In this document: piece by piece, positions 35,456 to 44,825 of the stretch
Layout of the letters: the number at the start of each line of letters is the position of its first letter
How positions within the stretch are numbered: the first letter of the stretch is position 1
DNA from: Planoprotostelium fungivorum
Lineage: Eukaryota > Evosea > Variosea > Cavosteliida > Cavosteliaceae
Direction of reading: 5' to 3'
Length of the DNA: 64,000 nt
Assembly: GCA_003024175.1 (NCBI GenBank)
Contig: MDYQ01000086.1
Span: forward strand, 1-64,000
Made by a program: the position numbers and the translations under genes
The notes under the pieces: generated by a model
The model's input: only the letters and a program-made list of their open reading frames with translations
Told to the model about the DNA's origin: nothing
Databases searched by the model: none

Positions 35456-35566
35456 CATGAATGATATTGCCTCTCTTACTCTCTTCCTGGGCTCTATTTT
35501 TTATATAGCACGCTCTTGCCAACCACAAGAGTCTTCTGCTACTGCCAAACTCAAGTGTTATCTAGA

Positions 35567-35749
35567 ATGTCTACTGTGTGTGGAGTATGCTGCGAGGCTA
35601 AATTGTTTGTGCCAATAGAGCATGCCAATGACGCCAACCCTACCGTCTGGACAGTGGTACCCGGTCACCAAATCTGCTCCAACTGTGCTCTTGATCTGGA
35701 GCTTGACCAGAGGCTGTGTCCCTTCTGCCATATCAGTCACGACAAGTAG
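35567..35749 (+). CDS. RING-like zinc-finger protein, 60 residues
   Basis: MSTVCGVCCEAKLFV begins the frame; later come HQICSNCALDLELDQRLC and CPFCHISHDK. The Cys/His spacing (CxxC, HxxCxxC, CPxC) fits a small RING/C3HC4 finger, as found in ubiquitin ligases. It lies inside the type I element and is followed in 28 bp by another zinc-finger ORF. It may be element cargo. Confidence 0.45.
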   Translation: MSTVCGVCCEAKLFVPIEHANDANPTVWTVVPGHQICSNCALDLELDQRLCPFCHISHDK

Positions 35750-35776
35750 AGACCCGTCTACAATGAGACTGAACAT

Positions 35777-36172
35777 ATGGATGTTGACGAGACCTACAAC
35801 GGTGTTCCAGAGCTTTTTGGTAGCCCTCGTCAGGCCTCACCTCCTCGTCCTCTGTCACCCACTTCAGAGTGCCCCAGAGCCTGCTGTCAAGCCGCCAACG
35901 CACCTCCTCACAGAGAATCGTTGCCAGCCCCTCTGAGACGCCGTGGACCGCGTCCACCTTCCGGATGCCAATTTGTTTACGCAAACCCTGACACACGGTG
36001 CAAACTCCGTGGCCCACGTCGTACTGGATCAGACGGAAAGGTGTATTGCGAGGCCCACATCGAGGACGGACGCAGCGTATTAAGAATACCCTCGCTGTCA
36101 CTCGAGAGAAATCACGCATCTGCCGAGGCGCAGAGACGTCTAGACCTCAAGAAACAACTCAACACACGATAG
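35777..36172 (+). CDS. Pro/Arg-rich protein with a C3Hc3H-type zinc finger
   Basis: The 131-residue frame starts MDVDETYNGVPELFG and has a Pro/Arg-rich disordered middle. It then has the finger CQFVYANPDTRCKLRG and GKVYCEAHIEDGR: C-x9-C-x(13-14)-C-x2-H, like the zf-C3Hc3H (KANSL2/INO80D) type. The end is basic and helical. It may be an exon of the preceding RING ORF's gene, although I saw no clean intron between them. Confidence 0.45.
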   Translation: MDVDETYNGVPELFGSPRQASPPRPLSPTSECPRACCQAANAPPHRESLPAPLRRRGPRPPSGCQFVYANPDTRCKLRGPRRTGSDGKVYCEAHIEDGRSVLRIPSLSLERNHASAEAQRRLDLKKQLNTR

Positions 36173-36548
36173 AAACATGTACAATAGGAGGAACCAAGTA
36201 CTCCCAGTGCTGTTGTTTAGCAACAGACTGCATAGAGCAATTCATCAATTTACAGAACCTGTATTGTCTAGACAACAACACTAACATACGAACGATACAC
36301 ACGAGAGATAGTAGCAGTAGCAGAATGTAAAAATAAATTATGGTCATAACGTTCTTTTTTATTTATCTTTATATTCCTGCAGTGTCTGAGTTGCCCAAAA
36401 ATTGCACATCAAATGCCCCGCTGATACGGACTGAGGACCTGAAAAGAAATAAGTGAGATTAAACATGGTTCATTTTTTTGGTTTTTAGATAGGGTAAACG
36501 TTTTACCAAAAAGTTGAAAAATATCAAATGAATTATATTTTCTCTTCA

Positions 36549-37260
36549 TTATTCTTCATTGTCAAGATCTTCAAGGAAATTAGGTCTGGCTCCATTAGAT
36601 AAATTGTCGTAAGTGGTGAAAGTGTCAAATGCGGGTTGGTCAATCCACGACTTCTTTAAAGCTGTAGTGTACGTGCACTCAGCATGCCAACTGAGGAGGC
36701 GTTGGAAGGGGCTGCAGCCTGCAGGAAGACACAAGGGAAGATTATTAATATTGCTAAACGTCCTTGTTTGTGAAGGGCTCACTGGTGTCAAAGACTTTGA
36801 GATAGATTAGTTATAGTTAATGATTGTGTGATCTAAATGTACCTGCAACAGACCAGGGTCCAGGACTTTGACAATAAACTTTGCATTGATGGGGTTGTAC
36901 AGAAAACACAACTGCTTACTGTCGAATGCCTGCTCAATACCATCACCAAGGAGCAGACCGTTACGCTCTTTGTTCACGTCATCCTCTTTCAGGCCAAATT
37001 CATCTAGCCCTTTGCCATATGTTGCATATTTCCATATATGAGATCCGCAAACCTGAATGCTTGAGTTACCTGATTAATCATGATCATTTTACCCTGTCTC
37101 GAGGGTAGAATTTATCCAACACCATGCATTTGATGTCGCTAGATCGTGGGTCTTTCCTATCGTAGTACGAGATAAGACTGTTCTTAAATTCTGTAGAATC
37201 AACAAGAGTTCTCTTTGAAGGAGTCCAAATATCCAGTCTCTTCCGTTTTTGTATAACCAT
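36549..37260 (-). CDS. HNH nuclease-domain protein (element cargo)
   Basis: Three exons. The start ATG at 37260 gives MVIQKRKRLDIWTPSKRTL. The core is CMVLDKFYPRDR, then GSHIWKYATYGKGLDEFGL and ERNGLLLGDGIEQAFDSKQ, followed by FQRLLSWHAEC. This His...Asn-Gly-Leu-Leu-Leu...His-rich order is the fungal/oomycete-type HNH_2 nuclease family. The 5' side has an introner-like intron and a promoter block shared with the FunK1-like gene of the other element. The gene looks intact. Whether it moves the element or is cargo is unknown. Confidence 0.62.
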
Positions 37261-37345
37261 TTCCGTCGCGATTAACTTAAGATATGTGAGTGTCAACAAA
37301 AATATCAACTCATTATCTCTCAATACGACAGCCGAAACGAACTCC

Positions 37346-37464
37346 AGGGCCGCCGCTATGCGAGCTAGAGCCTGAGAGGTCTGTAGAGACCCTGGAGAGG
37401 CCCTGGGGACATCGCGACGAGAATAAAGAGAATAAAAAGAGAATAAAGAAGGGTCGACACTCAC
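37346..37464 (-). repeat. introner-like intron, copy B (5' UTR of the HNH gene)
   Basis: The donor GTGAGTGTCGACCC is followed by the same body as copies A and C. The intron probably ends near 37272 and lies before the first ATG, whereas copies A and C interrupt coding sequence. Confidence 0.75.
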
Positions 37465-37625
37465 CGGCTGTGGACGCTCGAGACGAAGTCTAAGAAGATA
37501 CGATGAAAAAGAGACGGCGATGATTCGATAAGACGTCTACGAACGTCTACCTGTGCGTGGTCTCTGGGTTATGCTATGATATCTTTTTGCGATATCGCGA
37601 TATATTCGAAGCGGAAATAATGGAG
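37465..37625 (-). promoter_or_regulatory. promoter/5' UTR block shared with 41868-42090
   Basis: The block holds GAGACCACGCACAGGTAG, CGTTCGTAGACGTCTTATC and CTTAGACTTCGTCTCGAGC, all repeated before the FunK1-like gene. No ATG lies in it. Confidence 0.65.
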
Positions 37626-37757
37626 GACTCCGGAACAAGAGGAGCGCGTGGCGAAATGCCCTCATGGAGATGCTTGTGAAAGAGGGATTTTCTACCAATT
37701 AGTGTGGATAAGGTCATTTTCAATCAAACACACACGCCAACACACCTCACAGCTCAT

Positions 37758-37897
37758 TATGTCTGGAAAGAAAACCAAGCCACTACAATCACACCCAAAC
37801 CTACAAATACTTCAAACGCAGGGCAAGGACGTCTTGGTTGGGGTGGCGGAGCATCAACTGTCAACTTTGGCGGGTCCGGCTACGGCGGTCGTTGATT
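37758..37897 (+). CDS. small GYGGR-ended protein, larger-element copy
   Basis: This is related to the 54-residue gene at 10657-10821: it starts MSGKK and has the run NQATTITPKPTNTSNAGQG before ending NFGGSGYGGR. It lies just inside the right TIR. The two parts are not in one clean frame here, so this copy may be damaged. Confidence 0.4.
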
Positions 37898-37964
37898 AAA
37901 CTCCACAACTGACACAGCATCTTTAACTGCTGTCATTACATGCTATTGGATATATGAGAGAGGT

Positions 37965-38476
37965 GTGCACAAAACATGTTTTGAGCAGACACAAGGAGAA
38001 ACACAACACTCAAGGCCCACCCACATACCCTCATTAAACGCCACTTGACGAAAAAGAGAGAACACGGAGCAAATGAGAGACGTGTATTTCCGTTTATTTC
38101 CCGACTACGTCTAAGTGATGAGACGAGGTTCTCACGACTGATAGCACTTACAGTTAGACACCTTCGGTAGGATAATGGTCATCGTATTGAAGCAGAGAAC
38201 GGAGAAATTTAATAAATAATAAAATATTTTGCAAATGAGAGACGGTGATCTCTCTTTTTCGTCAGGTTGGCGTTATTAGCCTCTGCCTCACAGAGGCAGA
38301 GGCTACTATCTTTTAGTGTGCAGTGATTTCTATCTAGTCTGTACAAAGCATGCTCTGAGCACACAAAAGCTTATAAATGTTTTGCAGAGAATTTACAAAC
38401 TGATCACAGGAAGCAAGCATTCAGCGTGTGTTTAGTTGTAGATAAATCCGCTATAATACTCTCTTTTTATATGATG
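37965..38476 (-). repeat. right TIR of the type I element, interrupted by a MITE
   Basis: Read on the minus strand it matches the left TIR over its full length, with the 238-bp MITE at 38037-38274 inserted in the middle. It carries the perfect hairpin at 38277-38305 (13-bp stem, 3-nt loop). Confidence 0.8.
38037..38274. mobile_element. 238-bp MITE with 4-bp target duplication
   Basis: The terminal inverted repeats start AACGCCA and share TGACGAAAAAGAGAG. The copy is flanked on both sides by ATTA (38033-38036 and 38275-38278). It sits inside the right TIR of the type I element, so it is younger than that element. Confidence 0.8.
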
Positions 38477-38545
38477 ACCTACCAGACGTCTTTTTTTGTT
38501 ATTTTTTTGCAAAGCACATCGACACCGCTCAAGAATCATTCATTC

Positions 38546-39957
38546 ATGGTGGGGGTATTATTAACTGCTCCAAATGGACGTACATCTACTGTTCAAGTGG
38601 TCCTATCGAAACAAGGACTAGTCTCTCTGCACAACATAAAGACATCAGTTGAAGAACATCTTGGTATACCATACAGAGAACAACGCATCACTTCTTATGG
38701 TAATCTACCTCTGAATGACTGGGTAATATTTTTTGAACCGGTCAAGCTGAACATTTCAGCTGCGATTAGAAGAATGTGCCATTCTTAGAGTTCAATTACG
38801 TCTCCTGGGTGGTAAAGGAGGCTTCGGTGCTCTTCTGAGAGGTGATGTTCTTTGTTGGATAGCATCGTCAATTGAGTTCTCGCAGGAGCTGGATCTAAAG
38901 GCAAAAAGACAACCAACTTCGATGATTGTAGAGATCTAGACGGAAGAAGAGTTCGTCATGTCAAAAACGAAGAGAGATTGGCAGAGTGGAATAAAGAGCA
39001 AGAGTTGCTGAGGGCAGAAGAGGAGAAGAAGAAGAAGAACAGAGAGCCAATGAAGCAGTTGAGCACATTCGACAATACACAGTACAGGTGAGAAAACCAT
39101 AGATCACGCGAAAGTAATCCAATTCAGAGAAGAGATTGAGGAGATTGATAAGGAAGTAGAAGATGCTGTGAGAACAGCTATCAAGAGGAGGAGAGCGAAT
39201 GAAAATAAGAAGGAATCCGTGGCAGAGAAGAAGAAGAAACCCATTGGAAGATTTGGATGGTAGTGATCATTTTGCAGACAGTGATACTCATAAGGTGACA
39301 GGGGAGCTGACGTCTCATCCTCTGATGATTCTGAAGAGGAAGAGAGAGAATCATCGGACAAAGAAGATTCAACCGATGTACTGAATGGAGAAGAGGTGAG
39401 AAATGACCAAAGGAAGTGACGATGACTGTTTCAGGAAGAAGAGATCTTGGTGACAACCACAACCACAAGGAAAGTAACCATCCTCGCTGGAAGTACACAA
39501 GAAGCGACCACATTAGCTCACCAGCTATTGGAACAGATCCATCAGAATGATCAGAAGGAGATGAAAGAGAATGATCAGAAGGAGACGAAAGAGAACGAGA
39601 GAGGAAAGGAAGAGAATGTAGAATACAAAGACAATGGAAAAGAGGCAGAAAAGGGAGAGGCACTTGAAGAGAAGGCAGAGGTAGTAGAGAAGAGAGAACA
39701 AGAGGAGGGAATCAATCTCGACAAGATAGAAACAGCAGCCGAGTTAGAGTCCATCGGGATGGAAGGACTGAAGAAGGAGTTGATGAGAAGAGGTGGGAGG
39801 TTGGGTGTGGCAGAGATTAACGACGGAAGGTCTCATTGTAGGCGGAACACTCAGCCAAAGAGCGCAGAGACTATTCTCTGTCAAGGGAAAGAGGATGTGT
39901 GACATCGATCAGAAGATCTTAGCCAAAGTGAACGTTGGTGCAAGAAAAAAGAAATAG
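38546..39957 (+). CDS. SDE2: SDE2, replication/splicing factor with ubiquitin-like fold
   Basis: SDE2 is made as a ubiquitin-like fusion that is cut after a diglycine; the C-terminal part works in pre-mRNA splicing and replication-stress control. The ubiquitin-like part starts MVGVLLTAPNGRTSTVQ. The cleavage region LLGGKGGFGALLRGAG is followed by CRDLDGRRVRHVKNEERLAEW, all diagnostic. A long charged middle (Glu/Lys/Asp) leads to the SAP-like segment AAELESIGMEGLKKELMRRG and the end LFSVKGKR...DIDQKILAKV, as in human SDE2 (TAELESLGLEVLKGELMALG). The start ATG is 70 bp from the end of a mobile element. Confidence 0.93.
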
Positions 39958-40470
39958 ACAAGTAGATTCGATCGTCTTTTATCAGCAGATCGGTACAAAT
40001 TGTAGGATGGGACACTATCACGATGTTCGTGAGCTATGATGTGGATGATACAAGTAGTAGAACGTCTGCGTGTCAGCACCCCGAGGAAATTGAACGTTGT
40101 GCGATAAAAGAAGCACAACGTCCTAACCGGCGGAAAAATATATATCTGATAAATAGACGTTGTAGATATATTTTTCATTCACCAAACACCGCTTCGCTGA
40201 AACATAACATATTTTCTTTGAAAAGTTCATGTCGACTATAGAATGATGCTTCTTCACGGTTATTATCAAGAAATCATTTCGTTCTCTATCGTACCATACA
40301 GCTTCCATATTGAAAACGACGACATCATACGATTGCACACGATAGAAATCATAGCCGTTTTTCAATTCGAAGCGAGAGGTCTCCCACCCGCCCACCCATA
40401 TATATATCTCTGTACATTGGGGAATTTTATTGAACTGATCACAGACTCGGTTTACAATAGCCACAAGGCA
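39958..40470. other. intergenic, no supported gene
   Basis: A minus frame of about 110 codons lacks an ATG start and any family match. An AT-rich near-palindrome lies around 40133-40175 (AAATATATATCTGATAAATAG and its inverse). Nothing else was seen. Confidence 0.35.
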
Positions 40471-40474
40471 GGGA

Positions 40475-40680
40475 TGGAGGGGGAGCTGACTGTAGACTTA
40501 CCGGTGGAGCAGGAGAGGAGCTGCGACGGGACTCGCTGGACCAGAGAGGGAGCTGACTGTAGACTTACTGGTGGAGCTGGAGAGGAGCTACGATGGGACT
40601 TGCTGGGAAGAAATAATGAGGGAGAACCAGCCGTAGACTTAAAGGTGGAGCCGGAGAGGAGCTGCGACGGGACTCGTCCA
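40475..40680. repeat. three imperfect tandem repeats of about 67 bp
   Basis: The units begin GGAGCTGACTGTAGACTTAC or close variants (40482, 40549, 40620) and contain GAGGAGCTGCGACGGGACT. They are 75-90% alike by eye. A + frame crosses them but looks non-coding. Confidence 0.8.
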
Positions 40681-40840
40681 CAAATCGCACAGAGCGGGAG
40701 GGGAAAAATTCTACGGGCCCGGTTTTCCTACGTAGCGTCGCCTAGTTTTTCACCAAGGCCGTAGACACCCCCAAAAATGACGAAACACAAACTGTTGGCA
40801 GGATGAAGATAAACGACCTCATACTCATCAATAGTCGTTC

Positions 40841-41063
40841 ATCATAGTAAAAGAGAATATTATAGCGGATTTCTCTACAACTCACCTCGCACTGAATGCT
40901 CACCTCCTGTGTTCTGTTTGGTAATCCTCTGCAAAACATTTGTAAGCGTTTGCGCGCTCTATACTTGCTTTATGCAGTCTGGGTGGAAATCTATACACTC
41001 AAATCATACAAAAGACACAAGGAGGCAAAAAGCAGCTGCATATGAATAGGCTGAGCTGAAATA
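40841..41063 (+). repeat. left TIR of the type II element
   Basis: It matches the right TIR (48197-48420, inverted) nearly base for base. The outer ~150 bp are also similar to the type I TIR, the inner part is not. Confidence 0.9.
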
Positions 41064-41094
41064 GAATCAATTTATTTGTGGCTCACAAGGCCGT

Positions 41095-41397
41095 TCAATT
41101 GTTCTTGAGGATGTCCTTTGCAGCGTCAAGAAAGGCTGGAGTGATGTTGGAAGTGCTAACTCCTTCCTCTCTTAGACAAGCTTGCTGACTAGCAGTCCCG
41201 GTTTGGGTGATGTAAGACATCTGTTCTCTCCAAGTGTCTCCACCATACTCCTTGGCCGCCTGTGCGAGATCTGCAGGAGTCTCAAAAGCTTTGGGAGGCA
41301 TGTTTGGTGATGGTGGAGTGCTTGCTTGTGTATTCAGTTGGAAATGACGATTGACCACTCTGTAATTGGAGAATCCCTCTTCCTCTGCTTCCGCCAT
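41095..41397 (-). CDS. small acidic protein next to the type II TIR
   Basis: An ATG-started frame of 100 residues (MAEAEEEGFSNYRVVN) ends AFLDAAKDILKNN. The tail matches the 35173-35334 gene, which also sits just inside a type II TIR. No domain is recognised. Confidence 0.5.
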   Translation of the reverse strand: MAEAEEEGFSNYRVVNRHFQLNTQASTPPSPNMPPKAFETPADLAQAAKEYGGDTWREQMSYITQTGTASQQACLREEGVSTSNITPAFLDAAKDILKNN

Positions 41398-41867
41398 GAG
41401 ATCCTCATAAGGGCACTCTGCCACAACGGATTCTAATAGACGGAGTGAAGTTATAACTCTGTTTCACAAGAATCGACGGACAAGCGCGATCGTGCTCCAC
41501 CATCACGTGATCTTCAGATCATGAGATGACTCGCTTTTGTTCGTGGAAACCAAGGGAAAAAAACAAGATGCGTTACATACCTTGAAGCAGCCACTGGATA
41601 CAGTCATGCAGCGTGACTACATCTTCCCTCCTCCTGACTCTAATCGTCCATTCATACCTACTTATTGGTCCGAACTGGCTCGTCTTGAACCGCCTCGTCA
41701 CAGACCCTTGCCATCACATAATTCCCCTTATCGAGTCACCCATCACGCTTGCCAAGGCTGTTGTTGAGTATCCTAGATAAAGTTCTCATTCAAAACGTTC
41801 ATCTCTCGTCTCCAGATCCTTTCTGCCAGGGCGTCAGGGCTGGCTGGGCTGTTCTGCGGAAATTTTC

Positions 41868-42090
41868 GCTTCGGAATTTATCGAGATATCGCAAAGAGAT
41901 ATCATAGTATAACCGCTCGAACGTTTTCACTTTCCAGAGACCACGCACAGGTAGGCGTTCGTAGACGTCTTATCATATCATCGCCGTCTCTCTTTCATCG
42001 TATGGTCTGTCTTCAATCTGACTTATTTCTTTTCAGGTCTTCGGTCCGTATCGCGCCGTATTTTCTTAGACTTCGTCTCGAGCGTCCACA
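41868..42090 (+). promoter_or_regulatory. promoter/5' UTR block shared with the HNH gene
   Basis: It contains CAGAGACCACGCACAGGTAG, CGTTCGTAGACGTCTTATC and TCTTAGACTTCGTCTCGAGC, seen inverted at 37465-37625. It probably drives the FunK1-like gene. Confidence 0.6.
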
Positions 42091-42555
42091 GGTATCGACA
42101 CCTCGCCGATGTTGGTTCATACCTCTCTCATTCTGACTCTATTCCAGGTCTGGGTCCGTATTCCACCATTCAAGAGGACCCTTCGAGCATTCTCTAGGTA
42201 ACAACACGTCCAACCTAACGTCGGTTCATCTTCGTCTTTTCTGAGGTTCATTTCAAGTCTCGAGTCCGTATCGTCCACCGTCCGTTCGCAGAGGAAAATA
42301 TCCCAAGCCATTTACAAGGTAATAATATACGCCTCACACAAAAATTAGACGCCTGCTATAGACGTCGGCGTAGGTTTACATCTTCTGACCGTCACATCAG
42401 ATCTCATCCATCGTCTCTTTGCTGATCACCGCCACCTGCAGGCGTCTAAAGGTGATTCTACACGTTCGAATCGAACGGTCTCTCACATTCCTCCCATTTT
42501 CTGACCATGTCTCAATTACTTTGAGGGTTCATTAGATGACTCTCACAATTTACAG

Positions 42556-44672
42556 ATGAATCCTGCTTTGAAAGTTCTCGACGATGCATTGAAGAATCGC
42601 CCAATTCCGAGCTCTTTTGACGCTGTAAAAGGTGCCCCTGAGGCCGAGCGATCGAGCGTCGTCAATGAGAATATTCCCAACATTACCGCCACCGATCGTG
42701 CGACCATTCTTACTGCCTGGAAGAATGCCGTCCAAGGTGCTGGACCAGCCCAAGGAGCCACCGGTGAGTTTCGACCCTTCTTATTTCTCTTTTTATTCTC
42801 TTTATTCTCGTCGCGGTGTCCCCAGGGCCTCTATGGGGCTCTACGGGCCTCTCAGGCTGTAGCTCGCATAGCGGCGTCTCTTTATATTCATGTTTTAACC
42901 CGTCGCGGTGTCTCAGTTGTTAACATTGAGGAACAGGACCTGGTTACTACGACGCATACCTCAAAATTAAGATTGACGAGGGTGTGCAACGTGCGATAGA
43001 CAGAATTCAACAATCCTCTCGTTCAGAACGAGATTTGGCTCAACGGTACCTTCCCCCAGGCCACATCAACGAACGTCTACTCTTCGGTCTGGATGGAGAT
43101 CAGTCCTCTATACCTGCCGTACCCGAATCCATCAAAAATGCTTTCAAGAAGCCTAAGAAGAAAGAAGAAACGGACGTTCAGCCACAGATGATTGAACTCC
43201 TCGAGCTGTTCACACAAGGCATGAGAGATAGGAAGGTCCACGATACACATAGGGAGAACTTCCCATCTGATCCGACTTCAAAGCCCGATGCGACAGTCAC
43301 TGATGAAGACTCTGACCCTCGGCTGTGGAGCACCCATTGGATCACATTCGAGTTTAAGACATCAATCACTGGATCAGACGCAGATGAAGGCAGAGGTCAG
43401 GTGAGCTGCTTGAAACACGTGGTCTGTCTTCTGACCGCAAAAGATCATCAATCGCCTTTGTCACATTCTCAACCACCAACCTGGCAGAAGGATAGCCTTT
43501 GGTGTGCTTGCTGACCTGAAGTACGTTGAATTCATCCGGGTCTGCGATGATGGTGAACGGACATTTGAGCGAAGTTCGACAATGCGCATATGGAACAAGT
43601 CTATCTTTACGGATGGAGGCATTTCGCTCTACCTCCTGTTACGGTCTTCACCACATCGACTTGGGCTCCGGGACCAAACGATACATCCGCTACCCTCTAC
43701 AATGAGCCCCTTCAAAGCCATTGGATTCATCCGTCAACGTGAGTGACCGATATTCGACTCTATCGACTGGATTGACTGTGATTTAGCGTCCAAGCCCGAT
43801 CGACCGTATGTGCTGCTTGGGGAGGATTCGAACGACAAGTCAAATGTGGTAATCAAGCTCTACCCACCTGCCATTGCTGGAGAGGCTCGATCTGAGGACG
43901 CTGCGTTGCAGGCCCTTAAAACAGTTGGACAATTTCCCACACTCAGACACGAGGCGGCGAAGATCCATTATTTAGGTCAGGAATTCTTGGCGTTGGTGAC
44001 GGAACCGTATGGTGTAACAATCTGCTCGGCTTGGGCAAAGCTGGACGACACATTGAAACCTCAAAAACTCACCGAATGGACAAATGCCCTCTATCAACAA
44101 CTCGATTTGGCACACAAAGCCGGCTGGTACCACTGTGATATCTCGCACAAGAATATCATCGTGCACAACTCGCATCCTATGATCATTGACTGGGGTGGCG
44201 CATTGAAAATCAAAAATAATAATCCGGTAAGAAATGTAATTGTGTTTCTGTATCGAGATTTGCTGGTCTGGCATCAACTCACCGTGAACAGAGAGGACTC
44301 AACCCAGCCACCTACACACGACTCACCTGCTCTCCTATGCTCCACCACGCCTTCTTGGAAGGGAATGACTACTGTTTCAGTGCACTGGATGACTTCATTG
44401 CCCTCCTCTTCTCCATGGTACAAGTTGTCACAGGCAAACTACCGTGGCGAAGGATCTTAGGGAGAAACGTCGTCCATCTCAAGTTGGCCCTCATCTGCAG
44501 TAATCCAAACTGGGACTTTCACCTGCGGCATCAAGATCACAAGATCCAACAGTCTCTCAGTGATTTTCGTCAGGTTTTAATCGACAGGGAGCTCTCAGGA
44601 GATTCCACTAGGAAGACAGTGGGACAACTCCTGCAAAACTGGAGGGAAACTCCACAAGAACAGCAAGAATAG
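42556..44672 (+). CDS. fungal-type (FunK1-like) protein kinase
   Basis: FunK1-like kinases are divergent protein kinases known mostly from fungi and oomycetes. The start ATG gives MNPALKVLDDALKNRPIPSS. Exon 1 ends at a 172-nt introner-like intron (42765-42936), and PGYYDAYLKIKIDEG follows in phase. Upstream of the kinase core come THWITFEFKTSIT and RRIAFGVLADLKYVEFIRV, both typical of the family. The core has SNVVIKLYPP with the ATP Lys, YHCDISHKNIIVHNSHPM as catalytic loop and IIDWGGAL in place of DFG, then LHHAFLEGNDYCFSALDDF. The gene appears whole. It lies inside a mobile element as cargo, so selection may act on the element rather than the cell. Confidence 0.75.
42765..42936 (+). repeat. 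introner-like intron, copy C
   Basis: The donor GTGAGTTTCGACCC is followed by the same body as copies A and B for about 125 nt, then by its own tail ending GAGGAACAG. At 172 nt it is several times longer than host introns here. Confidence 0.85.
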
Positions 44673-44825
44673 ACAGACCAGCTCCACCTCCTGTTGTAAT
44701 TGACAGTGAACAAGAGTACGATGTCAAATGGCATTGTAATTGCGTTATCAATGGTGCATTGTAGAAAGACTCTATTTTGAATAAATCAGTGTTCTTAGCC
44801 GCTTTGCAACACAACAGCAACATTG

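Larger units (their letters stand above)
31789..38476. mobile_element. type I long-TIR element, 6.7 kb, composite
   Basis: Both ends start CATCATATnAAAAGAG and are inverted copies of each other for about 266 bp (left 31789-32054; right 37965-38476 once a 238-bp inserted MITE is removed). Inside lie a truncated type II element in inverted orientation (about 32.3-35.46 kb), RING and C3H zinc-finger ORFs, an HNH nuclease-like gene, and the small GYGGR-ended gene. No target-site duplication is obvious. I found no recognisable transposase or recombinase. The right end stops 70 bp before the ATG of SDE2. Confidence 0.8.

Noticed and set aside
31789-38476. Reading the long-TIR elements as Polintons
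   Set aside because: Long TIRs fit, but no capsid, polymerase B, ATPase or protease frame was recognised between them, and the integrase-like fragment lies outside the TIRs.
40123-40464. 113-codon minus frame between SDE2 and the element
   Set aside because: No ATG start, no family motif, and it covers an AT-rich near-palindrome.
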